The notes under the pieces: generated by a model
What the model was told of the DNA's origin: nothing
Seen by the model: only the letters and a program-made list of their open reading frames with translations
The model's database searches: none
In this document: positions 23,628 to 37,789 of the stretch, piece after piece
Position numbering within the stretch: the stretch's first letter is position 1
How the letters are laid out: every line of letters begins with the position of its first letter
Program-made: the position numbers and the translations under genes
Origin: Nematostella vectensis
Lineage: Eukaryota > Cnidaria > Anthozoa > Actiniaria > Edwardsiidae
NCBI RefSeq assembly: GCF_932526225.1
Contig: NC_064035.1
Coordinates: 9,969,296 to 10,033,295 of the forward strand
Reading direction: 5' to 3'
DNA length: 64,000 nt

Positions 23628-25562
23628 ATGGCTGCTGAACCGGATTTCGCAGAGCAAGAAGTGGAGGAAGTACAAATGACGGAGGAAGAGCTGGCCGAAG
23701 GCTTGGATGAAAAAGTGCATGCGAGGGAAAGAGAATATCTGCCTTTTCTTGAAGCCTGGGAAAATGAACAGGAAAGCTTCCTCGATAATGAGACAAAAAG
23801 AAGGACAGAAGATAAAGAAGTTATATTCAAAGAATGGGCGTCAAAAGATGAGATGGAGAAAGAGCTGTTTCAAGCAGAAGAACTTATGAAAGCGCGAGAT
23901 ACAGAGATTAAAGAGATCGAAAAACATCGGCAATTACTTCTTGCTAAACAAATGGAACGTCTTGACGAGCATGACAAAGCGATTAAGGAATTCATGAATA
24001 AACAAAAGGAAAGATATGCGCAATTGCTGCAAGCTCAGGAAGACAGTAAAGAGGCGTTTCGACAAAAACGAAAGAGCGAAGATGAGGTAACTAGGAAACG
24101 AGAAGAAGAAGAGATAGCGAAGCAGCAGCAAAGAGTTCGTGACGCAGAAAAAGCAAGGATGGAAGAAGAAAAACGTTTATTCGTGATAGAACAGGAACGA
24201 ATCGAGCAGGAGGAAACTAAAAACTTTACGAAACTACAAAAACGCCAGGAAAAACAAAAGCAACTCCAAGAGGAAGCTCTGAAAGCGGCCCAGGCTGAAC
24301 TTGAGAAGGCGTCAAGAAGACTCGAGCAACGGGGAAAGACTCTTGACAACTTACAGAAAGATGAAATTGCTTATATCCAAAAATATAAAGAAATACAGGA
24401 AAGGATGATTAGAGAAGAGAAGGAACGCCTGCAAAAAATGGAGGAGGTAAGAAAAGGTGAAGACGCTGAAATGGCCGAGAAAATCAAAAAGCGGTTGAGG
24501 ATACAAGAAGGGGAACGAGAAGAGAGTTCTCATTTGCAAGAAACGTGGGATCAATCGGTGACTGATTTGCAGATTCGAAGTATGACTGAAGCCAGGGAAC
24601 AACACGAGACTGAAATAAATAATATTGGTTTAAACGAGTTTTTAGAGCACGAAAAGAAAAAATGGAAGCAAACAGAGCAGGAGAAAAACAGTTTCCAGAC
24701 ACAAAGAGAGGAGGCTTTGCGAAAAAGAAGGGAAGAAGAAGAGAAAATTCTCATTGAGCAACACAACAAGAGAACGGAGTGGCAAACTAAAATGCAAGAG
24801 GAATGGGGTAAGTTCATGGAAGAACTGAAGACGAGGGAAGCTGAGAAATTGAGAAAAGATGCAGAAAAAACGAGAGCCCTTGAGGAATTACGGAAAGAAG
24901 AGGAACGTAAAGCATTTGAAACAGCAGAGAGACGGAAACAGCAGCAGCAGCAACGCCAGAGAGAAGACGAAGAAGCCCTTAAAAAAGCCGAAGAAGAGAT
25001 GATGCTTCAAGAACATAAACAACGTGGACTTGAACGGTCAAAGCAAGAAGCACAGCGTTTGTTGGCTTTACAGGAACAGCACTTGAAAGAAGAACAAGAA
25101 ATAAAGAATGAGGTGGAAAAGGAACGCCAAGAAGAAGAGAAAAAAAGAATGGAGATAGAAAAGCAAAGGATGGAATCTGAAAAAAAGAGGATATTGGAAT
25201 CAAAACAGAAAAGGATAGAAGAAAGCAAGGATACAATCCACGATAACGAAAAATTCTTGGAAGAGCAAAGAAAGAGGTTGGTGGAGAAGGTCAAAAACGA
25301 AGGAGAAGAAGAGAGAATGTTACACGATCAACGCCAGAAGGAAGAGGAACAGTGGAGAAAAGAAGGGGTGGCGAGGCGTGAGGCCGAGCTTGAAGCGAAA
25401 AAACAAATGATGAAGAATATGGAAGAAGAAGAGCTGCGAATTCTGAGAAAAACTAGACAAGAGAGAGACGAAATCATAGGAGAAATGGGAGCCCAATTAG
25501 ACCAAGAATATGGCGGTACGAATGCCCCAGTCCAAGAAAATCGACGTTGTTGTATAATATAA
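23628..25562 (+). CDS. Single-exon coiled-coil protein with CaaX-like C terminus
   Basis: 644 aa, extremely rich in Glu, Lys, Arg and Gln, and predicted to be almost all helix/coiled coil from about residue 60 to 620. I do not recognise an orthologue; trichohyalin- or plectin-like hits would reflect composition only. The protein ends RRCCII, which fits a CaaX prenylation box (Cys641, X = Ile, favouring geranylgeranyl), with a polybasic Arg pair before it, so membrane attachment is possible. The start is in GATTACCATGG, directly after an acceptor-like TTCTGTTTTAG, so an untranslated 5' exon is likely. No intron interrupts the frame. Length and codon use look host-like. Function is unknown. Confidence 0.85.
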   Translation: MAAEPDFAEQEVEEVQMTEEELAEGLDEKVHAREREYLPFLEAWENEQESFLDNETKRRTEDKEVIFKEWASKDEMEKELFQAEELMKARDTEIKEIEKHRQLLLAKQMERLDEHDKAIKEFMNKQKERYAQLLQAQEDSKEAFRQKRKSEDEVTRKREEEEIAKQQQRVRDAEKARMEEEKRLFVIEQERIEQEETKNFTKLQKRQEKQKQLQEEALKAAQAELEKASRRLEQRGKTLDNLQKDEIAYIQKYKEIQERMIREEKERLQKMEEVRKGEDAEMAEKIKKRLRIQEGEREESSHLQETWDQSVTDLQIRSMTEAREQHETEINNIGLNEFLEHEKKKWKQTEQEKNSFQTQREEALRKRREEEEKILIEQHNKRTEWQTKMQEEWGKFMEELKTREAEKLRKDAEKTRALEELRKEEERKAFETAERRKQQQQQRQREDEEALKKAEEEMMLQEHKQRGLERSKQEAQRLLALQEQHLKEEQEIKNEVEKERQEEEKKRMEIEKQRMESEKKRILESKQKRIEESKDTIHDNEKFLEEQRKRLVEKVKNEGEEERMLHDQRQKEEEQWRKEGVARREAELEAKKQMMKNMEEEELRILRKTRQERDEIIGEMGAQLDQEYGGTNAPVQENRRCCII

Positions 25563-27205
25563 TATGCGCATGCGTAACTAAATACTGAACTGAAATATAA
25601 ACTGAAGGAAGTGCACTATAATCAAACAAAATTGGCTGTAATTTAAAAATTGGTTCTTGTATTTATAAAAAAAAGACCCACACCTACCTAATCTATAACT
25701 TTTAGACGGGGGTACTTTTGCCATTGACAACGCCCAAGTCTAATTCTTTTAGAGGCCAGAAATTGATTTTCGTTCGACCTTACCGGGGTGGTGGCCTTTC
25801 TTTCCCCGGATTTCCTCTTTCCCCTGTAAATCTGGGTAACATCGCCTTTACATTTAAAACAAAATGCGGAAAAAGGGCATATTCCAAAATTTTGCCTGCT
25901 GCATAATTTTGAATACTGTACATTCAAATATGAAGCTGCAATGTAAGCCCGTTACAGAGCCTATGACAGCCCTCTATCGTCTAATATTCTATGCGATAAG
26001 CTGTCCCCAACTCCCGAGATGTGTGTGAGTTCGTACTATACTCGACTGATTCAAGCTTAAACGCTCGTATAACAGTTTCCCTTTTAAGCCATAGACATCT
26101 CAACCCAGCTCCATACAAGCCCATAGACACGTCGATGCGGCATATCAAAAGTGACGTCATTAACCGACAAGCCACTCAGCCAATAGAAGCCAAGGGAACG
26201 AGGCTAAAGTCTTGTGGTAACTCAAAAAAATGGCAACATTTCGCCAAACTCTGGGAGGTGGGACTCTACCTGCTTGACTGTGAAACACTTTGGTATTTGG
26301 AAAACAAATTGTAATACAAAATAACCTTCAGTTTCATGTACCAAATTCAATAGAAATTTTTGCAATCGGTCGATGGAAATCGATTCTTTTTCTCGCTTGT
26401 TATTAGTCCCGTTAATGCATACACTGCAGGACAGAGCTTCCTGTGTCGCGCGCTTCCTTTGCTCAGCAAATGGTACGGGCAGAGGAGGGTAGTTATTAGA
26501 TTGAAACGACATATATGTAATTGGACAATTTTACTTCCTTATGCGTACATATTCTACAGTACAAAGCACCCAATAAAATAAAGACAAAATATAGCGAGTG
26601 ACCAAATCAAACTTGCGTCATTGGCTCTTATTCCCCGCCTTTCTTTCTATGGTTTGCTCACAACAGCTTTGAAATAGAATCCACTTTGCGATGGGCTGGA
26701 GCTTGTGACCAAAGGTAAAAAGTACGGTAGATTCTAGCCCTCGCTAACAACTAAAATGTGCCAAGCATACACTCTGGTCCATTCGCTTGAAACTTTAGTT
26801 TCCTATCTAATAAATAATGTCACCCACTTCACCTATAAACCCGGACCATTAACTATATTCTCACTTCTAAATCAGACATAGTTATGACTAATAAAAAATA
26901 ATATATCTCTGATAGAGTCTTTAACTCTACGCTTTTTGGCGAATTTAACATACAGTTTTGCCTGGGACAAAACCCAATAACTGCTTCAAACCGTCTTATT
27001 TGTATTTGTTATGACAGTAAAGACAATAAAAATTGAATTGGCATTTTTGAACCTGAATAAATGTAACATATCAACGGCTTATAATTTACTTTAATCTCGT
27101 TGGGTTAGGATTTTCATTAATCTTGTTGGGTTAGGATTTTCATAATATGTATTACTTCACTATATATAACAGTCCTGGGTGATTTTCCCCTGGTGACATA
27201 ATCTC
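25563..27205. other. Intergenic region, no supported gene
   Basis: This is the space between the 3' ends of the coiled-coil gene and ICA1, which converge here. Small open frames (for example 26021-26314) lack splice or family support. An AATAAA at about 26573 on the plus strand and an ATTAAA-type site near 27088 on the minus strand are candidate poly(A) signals. Confidence 0.4.
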
Positions 27206-31075
<3,870 letters not shown>

Positions 31076-33024
31076 CTTCTACGACTTGAACAGCTCACTA
31101 CCCTGTGGTAGGATAAAACTTGTGTTGGCAAAATAAACTAACAATTTATAAAGGTTTGCAAAGTGTAGTTTATGGCTACAGTTTACTGAGCCAAAATGAA
31201 TCACAAGGTTTACATACTACTGTAGAGACTGGTTTACATAGTCATCGTTTGCACAAAGGGGAACTAAACCACGATACAATTGCACATTGCGTCTAGGTCT
31301 TTTCCAAAACAAACAACAATGATTGCCTAATGGAATTTTAACAAAAAAAAATCCCAATTAAATAAAATCGATAAAATGGAAGAAAAAAACAACAGCAGAG
31401 AGGACAAATACGTATACCATAAGCTACTGGCATGATAAGACATGAAACATTAAAACCCTTTTTTTTATTCAAAAGGAAGATCGTAGGTTGTTTAGTCAAA
31501 TACTTACAAAGATCATAAAACAAAACAAAAAACCGAACCGATTTTTCATAGGTTTTAGTGTTCGTCTAATTGTTGTATGTCTGAATTAAGATACTCGTCT
31601 AATAATTTAAGTATAATTCTGGATGCAAAGTTATAAAAGAATCTACGTAGGTGATTATACGACAAACGTAACGAAGGGAACAATAGATTAGAAGATCGCT
31701 ATTTCGTTACGAAAATTTATAGCGTTCTTCTACTACAGAATAGAATACGAAGTATAGAACCTTAGCAGATCCTTAATAAAATTATAGATGGTAATAATAG
31801 AATAAAAGCACACGAGAAGAATTTCCGACTATCATAACAGGTGACCAAGACATCAACATTGAAGCGGATCGAAAAATCGCGGGACAAAAAGCGCTTCTAA
31901 TCGTAGCACTGAAGAAAATACCAGAATTCGGTTCCAGATAGATAAATCATTTTACTAACCTTTTGAATGGCGTTTCATTGGGTATATATGAGGGTTATAT
32001 TAACATAAATGGAGGTGAAACGAGACAAATTCCTTTGATTTTTCACACAAATAAAAGATGGCGGTCAGCTGCGCGCGCACCGTGATCAGCAAAACGACAC
32101 GTAATAATTTATGCTAATGTATGAAACTACACAGGCACCCCCAAAAAAATAACCGTAAAAAGCTCAAGACAACTGTATAAACTTGTGGTGGTCGGCATAG
32201 GAGTGGTGGAAAAAGTGCAAAAGAACAATAGAAGGTTGAAGTGGTATATTTCGGCCTCTGTGAAAACAGACTAGTTTCGCAGAATGTTTCGAGTGTTTGC
32301 CCTTCGTCAGAGCAAAGAAAACTAATGCTCGAAACACTAGCCGAGCACCACGCGCAACGGAGAAAACTGAACTTCGCGCATCGTCGTGAGAGAAGTAAAT
32401 AGACAACGCGCAACATAAAATAAACAACACATGCAACGTGACGTAGGTGAACACCACGCGCCATTCAAGGGGAGGGACTAACGCGAATTTTTGGGAAGTG
32501 TGCACCACGCACATTCAGGCGTGTCCAGAGGATAGGATATTTGTGTGGACAAAAAAGTTTCTAGACGGATCAAGTGACCTATAACCAAAGCTAAGGAAGC
32601 CGATTTGATCTTAATTCAGATATACTGTTAGGTATTCTATTATTTCAACTTGCTTTGTTATACCGCTACGTCATCTGAGAATGAAGAAGCTGGCCGCAAT
32701 TCCAATGGCCGCGACCACATTTTTACCATGTCTGTTATTTGCTGTTATTTTTACCTTTATTTTAGGAGTGCATTAAAAAATCTGGCCAAGAATTGATATG
32801 ATTTTTTTAATTTTTTTTTATCGAGTTGGCATAGATGGCGCGCGCATAATATCCAAATTACCCTGCAAATTAGAAACGAAATGGCGAATAATTAGAAAAA
32901 AAGATTTGGTAAATCAGCTCCAAATATGTGAGCTATTCTTACGTCATCTATGGCTGAATTGACTAATTAGCCCCGTTGCAAACATAGAGAGGTAGAAAGA
33001 AGATATAAGAAAATAGTAGCAAAA
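31076..33024. other. Upstream region of ICA1 and the 33025 gene, no gene seen
   Basis: Between two divergent genes, 1.9 kb. It probably holds both promoters and any untranslated exons. Around 32230-32320 is TATTTCGGCCTCTGTGAA and GAGTGTTTGCCCTTCGTCAG, a motif style seen at retroelement tails; a similar motif (ATATTTCGGCAGGCC) occurs near 49235. I cannot name the element. Confidence 0.35.
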
Positions 33025-33657
33025 ATGTTTCAATTTTTGAAGTCCCACCCGATGGCAACAGTTGCTGTCGGTGCCGCACTTGCCGCTGCCATGTACTACA
33101 GGCATTCCATCAAGAGCTACATGTTCGGCGATGGCAATGAGGTAAGATCTCTGCTCTACAAAAGTCTACAAAAAATACCCTTCTCTTTGAACAAGAAAGA
33201 AGGATATAGGGATCAAAGATATCGAGAATGGAGCAAGGGGGATTAACTGAAAATTTGAAGCTTGAATTCACCTACAAATTGACTACTGTAATAATGTTTT
33301 ACTATTGCATATATTTTTTACCTTCATGTTTTTTTGCGCAGTCGATATACGAAAAAAAATCTTTTTTTTTTTGCAATGTTTTTATTTTAGTGTAACGAAA
33401 GTTCACCTGAAAAGCGCAAAAATCAAATTTTTACCGTATACTTTATAGCACAAAGTTCAATATGAATTTAATTTCCTTTTTTTCAGGAGGGAGATGACTC
33501 AGAGGCGGTGCAAGAGGGTGGCGACTGCAAGGATGCCGGGATACCTCCACTCGCGCCAGTTTCCCAAGAGCCGGCCCCCGCGCCACGCCCCGCCCGAGGA
33601 CAAAAGAATAATTTTGGCGGGTTCCGAAGGAGATTCCTACAAGGCCGCCGATTTTAG
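33025..33657 (+). CDS. Small membrane-anchored protein of unknown function, two exons
   Basis: Exons 33025-33141 (donor GGTAAG) and 33487-33657 (acceptor TTTTTTTCAG) join in phase 0 to give 95 aa. Residues about 10-25 (MATVAVGAALAAAMYY) form one hydrophobic segment near the N terminus. The middle is acidic (EGDDSEAVQEGGD), followed by a Pro/Ala-rich stretch and an Arg/Gly/Phe-rich basic tail (FGGFRRRFLQGRRF). This suggests a tail facing cytosol or a mitochondrial/ER compartment, but I do not recognise the family. Start context is AAAAATGTTT. An AATAAA lies at 34099-34104. Confidence 0.6.
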
Positions 33658-34980
33658 TTTGGCTACTGTAAGGATGAGCCCAACCGAAGGCGTCGTAGAA
33701 GATTAGCGGAATTGAATTTGCATACGCAAATAATGGAATTTGACATATACGGCAATGGATATAGGCTTATAGGCTTGGGCATAGGGTTAGACTGCAACAG
33801 TCAGCATCATGTAGAAGATCTAGATAATATAGATATGAGAGTCATCATTCAATAGGACTTTTTGGCCGAGGATTCGACTACAGCTTGGTGGATTAAAAAT
33901 CCAAGCGAATTACTGGAACATCCTTCTAACTACACTTCAGCGCCCAGAAAGACGCAAAAGTTTGGTGTCTTTGTTAAACATGTTGAAATCCAAACGAAAT
34001 CCGATAATTATTTTCCCCTCTCATGGTGATTTATCCTTCTGATTTATCGCACCCTAATCACAGTTGGTGCTGTTGTATGTAAAAAGAAAAACATGTATAA
34101 TAAAAGAGATATGCCTAATGAGTGTGAACACACACGTGTTTCTAGCAGGCAAAGTGTTAAATCCGTGAACGCAAGCTTGGAACCTCACGTATAACATATA
34201 AGGGAGCTGAACTGAGCTGAGCCTGCGACACAAGGGATCCCAAAATTTGACACCATACGTATCAGGGCCATAGCAGGGGTGGGGCGCTAGCTAGGTGCCA
34301 TCATTCGTTGGCTTAAAAATCTACACAGCTTACTATTAAATGTCGTTTATCGTAAGAATTTCATTTGAGTTCAGTCTTCTAAGCAAGTCTTTAGTGTTGC
34401 CCGCGTCCCCACCCCACCATAAGCATCGTAAGCTCTTACGGCTCCATGATCATTATGCCTCTTATGATCCATATGGCTCTAGTGGGGACCAGGCTTTAGA
34501 CAACAAAAGATGCACGAAGTAACAGGCGTGAAACTTTGGTGGATGTGATGGTTCTAAGCCAATCAGAACCGCAGTTTCGGAGCTGTGTCCTCTCCAACAG
34601 CACGTCAGGAGAAAATGCCGTTTTGCCGTTTAGCAAGAAATGGCAAGAATATACGATTTTCTCAAGACTCTCCTTAAAAATTTGCTCATTTCACTAAATA
34701 TGAATCTCCCGTCCTTTTACGTTAAGAAGTCAATCGATAATTTTACGATTCGTGGCACAAATGATTTTGTGTTCCGGGATGGAATGTCTAAAACATCCAT
34801 TTCTTATCATTTATTGTATTTATAAAGAAGCGAAATAGAAATTACCTCGAATGACGTGTTTCATAAAAGAAAGCAATGAGTGTTTTAGCTATAACCGATA
34901 AAAATGTCCATGTTAACCGGAAGATATGTCAAAATCTTTTATTTGTCAGTATCTGTTACATTTAAAAAGGAGCGAAACAA
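33658..34980. other. Untranslated and intergenic sequence, no gene seen
   Basis: Beyond the probable 3' untranslated region to 34110, I see only short frames without splice or family support up to the 37-bp array. Confidence 0.4.
34099..34104 (+). terminator. Poly(A) signal AATAAA
   Basis: Canonical signal about 440 bp after the stop codon of the small two-exon gene at 33025. Confidence 0.45.
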
Positions 34981-34985
34981 CAATT

Positions 34986-35735
34986 GTTGAATGTATAAAT
35001 TTAACAGTCTCCGAGTTAAAAAAGGAATGTATAAATTTATACAGTCCCGGAGTTCAAAAAGGAATGTATAAATTTATACAGTCCCCGAGTTCAAAAAGGA
35101 ATGTATAAATTTATACAGTTCCCGAGTTCAAAAAGGAATGTATAAATTTATACATAGTCCCCGAGTTCAAAAAGGAATGTATAAATTTATACAGTCCCGG
35201 AGTTCAAAAAGGAATGTATAAATTTATACAGTCCCGGAGTTCAAAAAGGAATGTATAAATTTATACAGTCCCGGAGTTCAAAAAGGAATGTATAAATTTA
35301 TACAGTCCCGGAGTTCAAAAAGGAATGCATAAATTTATACAGTTCCGGAATTCAAAAAGGAATGTATAAATTTATACAATCCCCGAGTTCAAATAGGAAT
35401 GTATAAATTTATACAGTCCCGGAGTTCAAAAAGGAATGTATAAATTTATACAGTCCCTGAGTTCAAATAGGAATGTATAAATTTATACAGTCCCGGAGTT
35501 CAAAAAGGAATGTATAAATTCATACAGTCCCTGAGTTCAAATAGGAATGTATAAATTTATACAGTCCCGGAGTTCAAAAAGGAATGTATAAATTCATACA
35601 GTCCCGGAGTTCAAAAAGGAATGTATAAATTTATACAGTCCCGGAGTTCAAAAAGGAATGTATAAATTTATACAGTCCCGGAGTTAAAAAAGGAATGTAT
35701 AAATTTATACAGTCCCGGAGTTAAAAAAAAAAAAC
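34986..35735. repeat. 37-bp minisatellite of about 20 copies, each with a 16-bp perfect palindrome
   Basis: The unit is AGGAATGTATAAATTTATAC followed by AGTCCCGGAGTTCAAAA. Each copy contains TGTATAAATTTATACA, its own reverse complement. The palindrome is kept in most units (rare TTCATAC, GCATAAA or TTTAACA variants) while the linker varies (CCCGGAG, CCCCGAG, CCCTGAG, TTCCGGA). Confidence 0.96.
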
Positions 35736-36162
35736 CAAATATATATTAATCCCGTCCCTGAGTTCCAAAAGGAAGGTATAATCCTGCCATTGACGTTGGT
35801 AAAAAAGAAAACGGAAACGTCCAACGGGAATGTCATTCTTGGAAAAGCTGTGCGACTGGTGTAAATGAGAAAGGCAAATCATGCACTGTTAGAAAATTCT
35901 TTATTCGCACTTGTTATCTACAGCGATATTTCCCTTTTTATAAATAATAAAGTTTAAGCCTTTTATATCTAGCTACGTTGCGTTATCTAACCTGTAACGC
36001 GCGAACGGTACCCAACGCACTATCAAACCTGTCCGAGAAGCAAAACGCGTAGAAATGGCGCTAAGAATGGAGCAGTAGCACGCATGCGCGTGGCCCAGGA
36101 GGCGGCACGGTGCTAGACTATGCTAAGGCGACAAGAGAAAAACATGGCTCGCATTCGGCACC

Positions 36163-36959
36163 TCAGTTCTCCCCACAAGGGTAGTCATTGCAGCATCTGT
36201 CGTCGTCGTCATCACAATCGACACAGCACTCCATCAGGTCTGGCTCTTTGGTGAGAGCATTGACTTTTCTGCATTGTCAGGATCCATGGCAAGCACAAAT
36301 GCGTTTCGTTTTGTTCTTAGACATTCCACGATGGTATATTCTGGAGAGAGAAATAGAATCTTAACCTCTACAGGCATCCTTACGAAAACCACTACCCAGG
36401 TTGTATTCTTCATAAACCTCGGATCCCCCCCCCCCCCCCCCCCTCCCACTGGTTATGCAGGCCTGCTACTGCGTTAGGCAAACCAAGCCACTTGCACGCA
36501 TACAGTCAGCCACTTACAGAATGACATGTTCACCCCTACGGTCTAAATAAAATTGAATGCGTTTCTGTGTATGCGCATATTCCGTCACACGAAAGACATT
36601 TTAAGTCAATTTAAGTAAAACAGCTAAAATATGTATAATAACTATTCCCAGAAACCATATAAACTTAATTCGTGAGGCTAGCTCCCTGTGTTGCTGTATC
36701 TAGGGGAAACATATGCAACAGCGTAGAACAGTGGTGAGTATTTACCCATTCCTGCTCCGTTATCAAGGACAGTGTCCCCTGATGTAGTGAAATGCTCTAC
36801 AAGAAATCCTGGGGGCCCGGCTGGTTCCATCTTTGGGAAAGACAAATACATTGGATGCATCTTCAGTCATCCCGTCATTGATGTTCTCCCCTGTGATGAT
36901 GTTGCTGCTATTCCAGTGTCCTATAACTACTGGCTCGATCGCGTTCTGTAGTCTTACAC
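36163..36959 (-). pseudogene. Decayed beta-class DNA N4/N6-methyltransferase-like gene, C-terminal part
   Basis: Two exon-like pieces: 36959-36746 (acceptor ACACAG, donor GGTAAAT) and 36340-36163 (acceptor TCTCCAG). Joined, they read GDTVLDNGAGMG, then EYTIVECLRTKRNAFVLAMD, then PDNAEK. This matches the AdoMet-binding motif I and following strand of phage/bacterial beta-class methylases, whose usual form is GDTVLDNTMGSG...R.FIGIE.D. Upstream is a stretch ending NVFVFPK; then the frame changes by one base before EPAGPPGFLVEHFTTS. A second shift after AEK opens an acidic, Cys-rich tail (MECCVDCDDDDDRCCNDYP). No catalytic DPPY/NPPY motif is visible. Two frameshifts argue for a pseudogene or element relic. 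Family call is by motif memory. Confidence 0.5.
36425..36445. repeat. Poly-C tract
   Basis: A C-only run with one T, located in the intron of the methyltransferase relic. It resembles the cores of the poly-G/poly-C dispersed repeats elsewhere in the window. Confidence 0.9.
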
Positions 36960-37495
36960 CTGTGTATTGATAAAAAAATGTACATGCTATTAGGCTGGGA
37001 CTGGTCCTGAAGGGCTATGGGTAGATTTTGTACCGTTATCATACCGATTCCCGTTACACTAAACCCATTTCCCGCTTACCAGGCCATGAGTGAAATCCAG
37101 CACCCCATTTAACACTTTCATGACCCAGATTGAGTTGGGAGTGTCTCAATTACCTAATCAGGGGGCACGTGGATTACCAATCCGGAAATGAGAAAAAAAA
37201 TGGGCCGAAGCAAACATTTGTTTCTGTCGAGTACCCTTAGATTAGCACAACTATTCCCCCTTGGAGGATTTACTCCAAAAATCAAGGTAGGAAGGAGGTA
37301 TAAATTTTTCCAAATGATCCCGATGCAAGGGCTAAAAATGCTTTCTGGTTCAATTTTTGATGTTATAAACCTGATCCCAAAAAATCTTGTGATTCCGTAC
37401 ATTTGTGGGCAAAGATTCCTGATTCCGAGAATTGTCTTGATCCCAACATTTTGAAAACAATCCCGATCCTACCAAGATAATTTTGATCCCTGATC

Positions 37496-37785
37496 TCAAA
37501 AATAAAGCTGATCCCTGTCACTATTAAACTCGTTAATACCCTGAGAAATGGCTCCCACCAATAAAGACGTACAATCGATTCTTTTAAATGATGTGTCTAC
37601 GTGCCAGGCCTCTTGTACCGCCGTTAGCTTTTGACCAAATATATTCTTTATTCTCGTCGACTCAATAACATCGGAGGCTTTTCTAGTCATTTCTAGTCTT
37701 CGTGTTTTGTCCTCCATTTTAGCGTCATAAGACAAAGCAGCGTGTATGTTATGCCTAATGACTATATTGTTACACTCAGATAATA
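37496..37785 (-). other. Unrecognised open stretch beside the LINE
   Basis: The minus strand is open for about 95 codons here, with a helical, charged composition (MEDKTRRLEMTRKASDVIES). It stops looking protein-like at the LINE's 5' junction. It may be a fragment of the same broken gene as the methyltransferase relic, or of another element. No family recognised. Confidence 0.25.
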
Positions 37786-37789
37786 AATG

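Noticed and set aside
24035-25294. Minus-strand Ser/Phe-rich frames
   Set aside because: Shadows of the Glu/Lys-rich coiled-coil gene on the plus strand.
26229-26276. ATG in AAAATGGCA context followed by a donor-like GTGGGA
   Set aside because: Only ten codons and no exon to join; too weak to call a gene.
34986-35735. CRISPR-like array
   Set aside because: Direct tandem repeats without unique spacers, in an animal genome.
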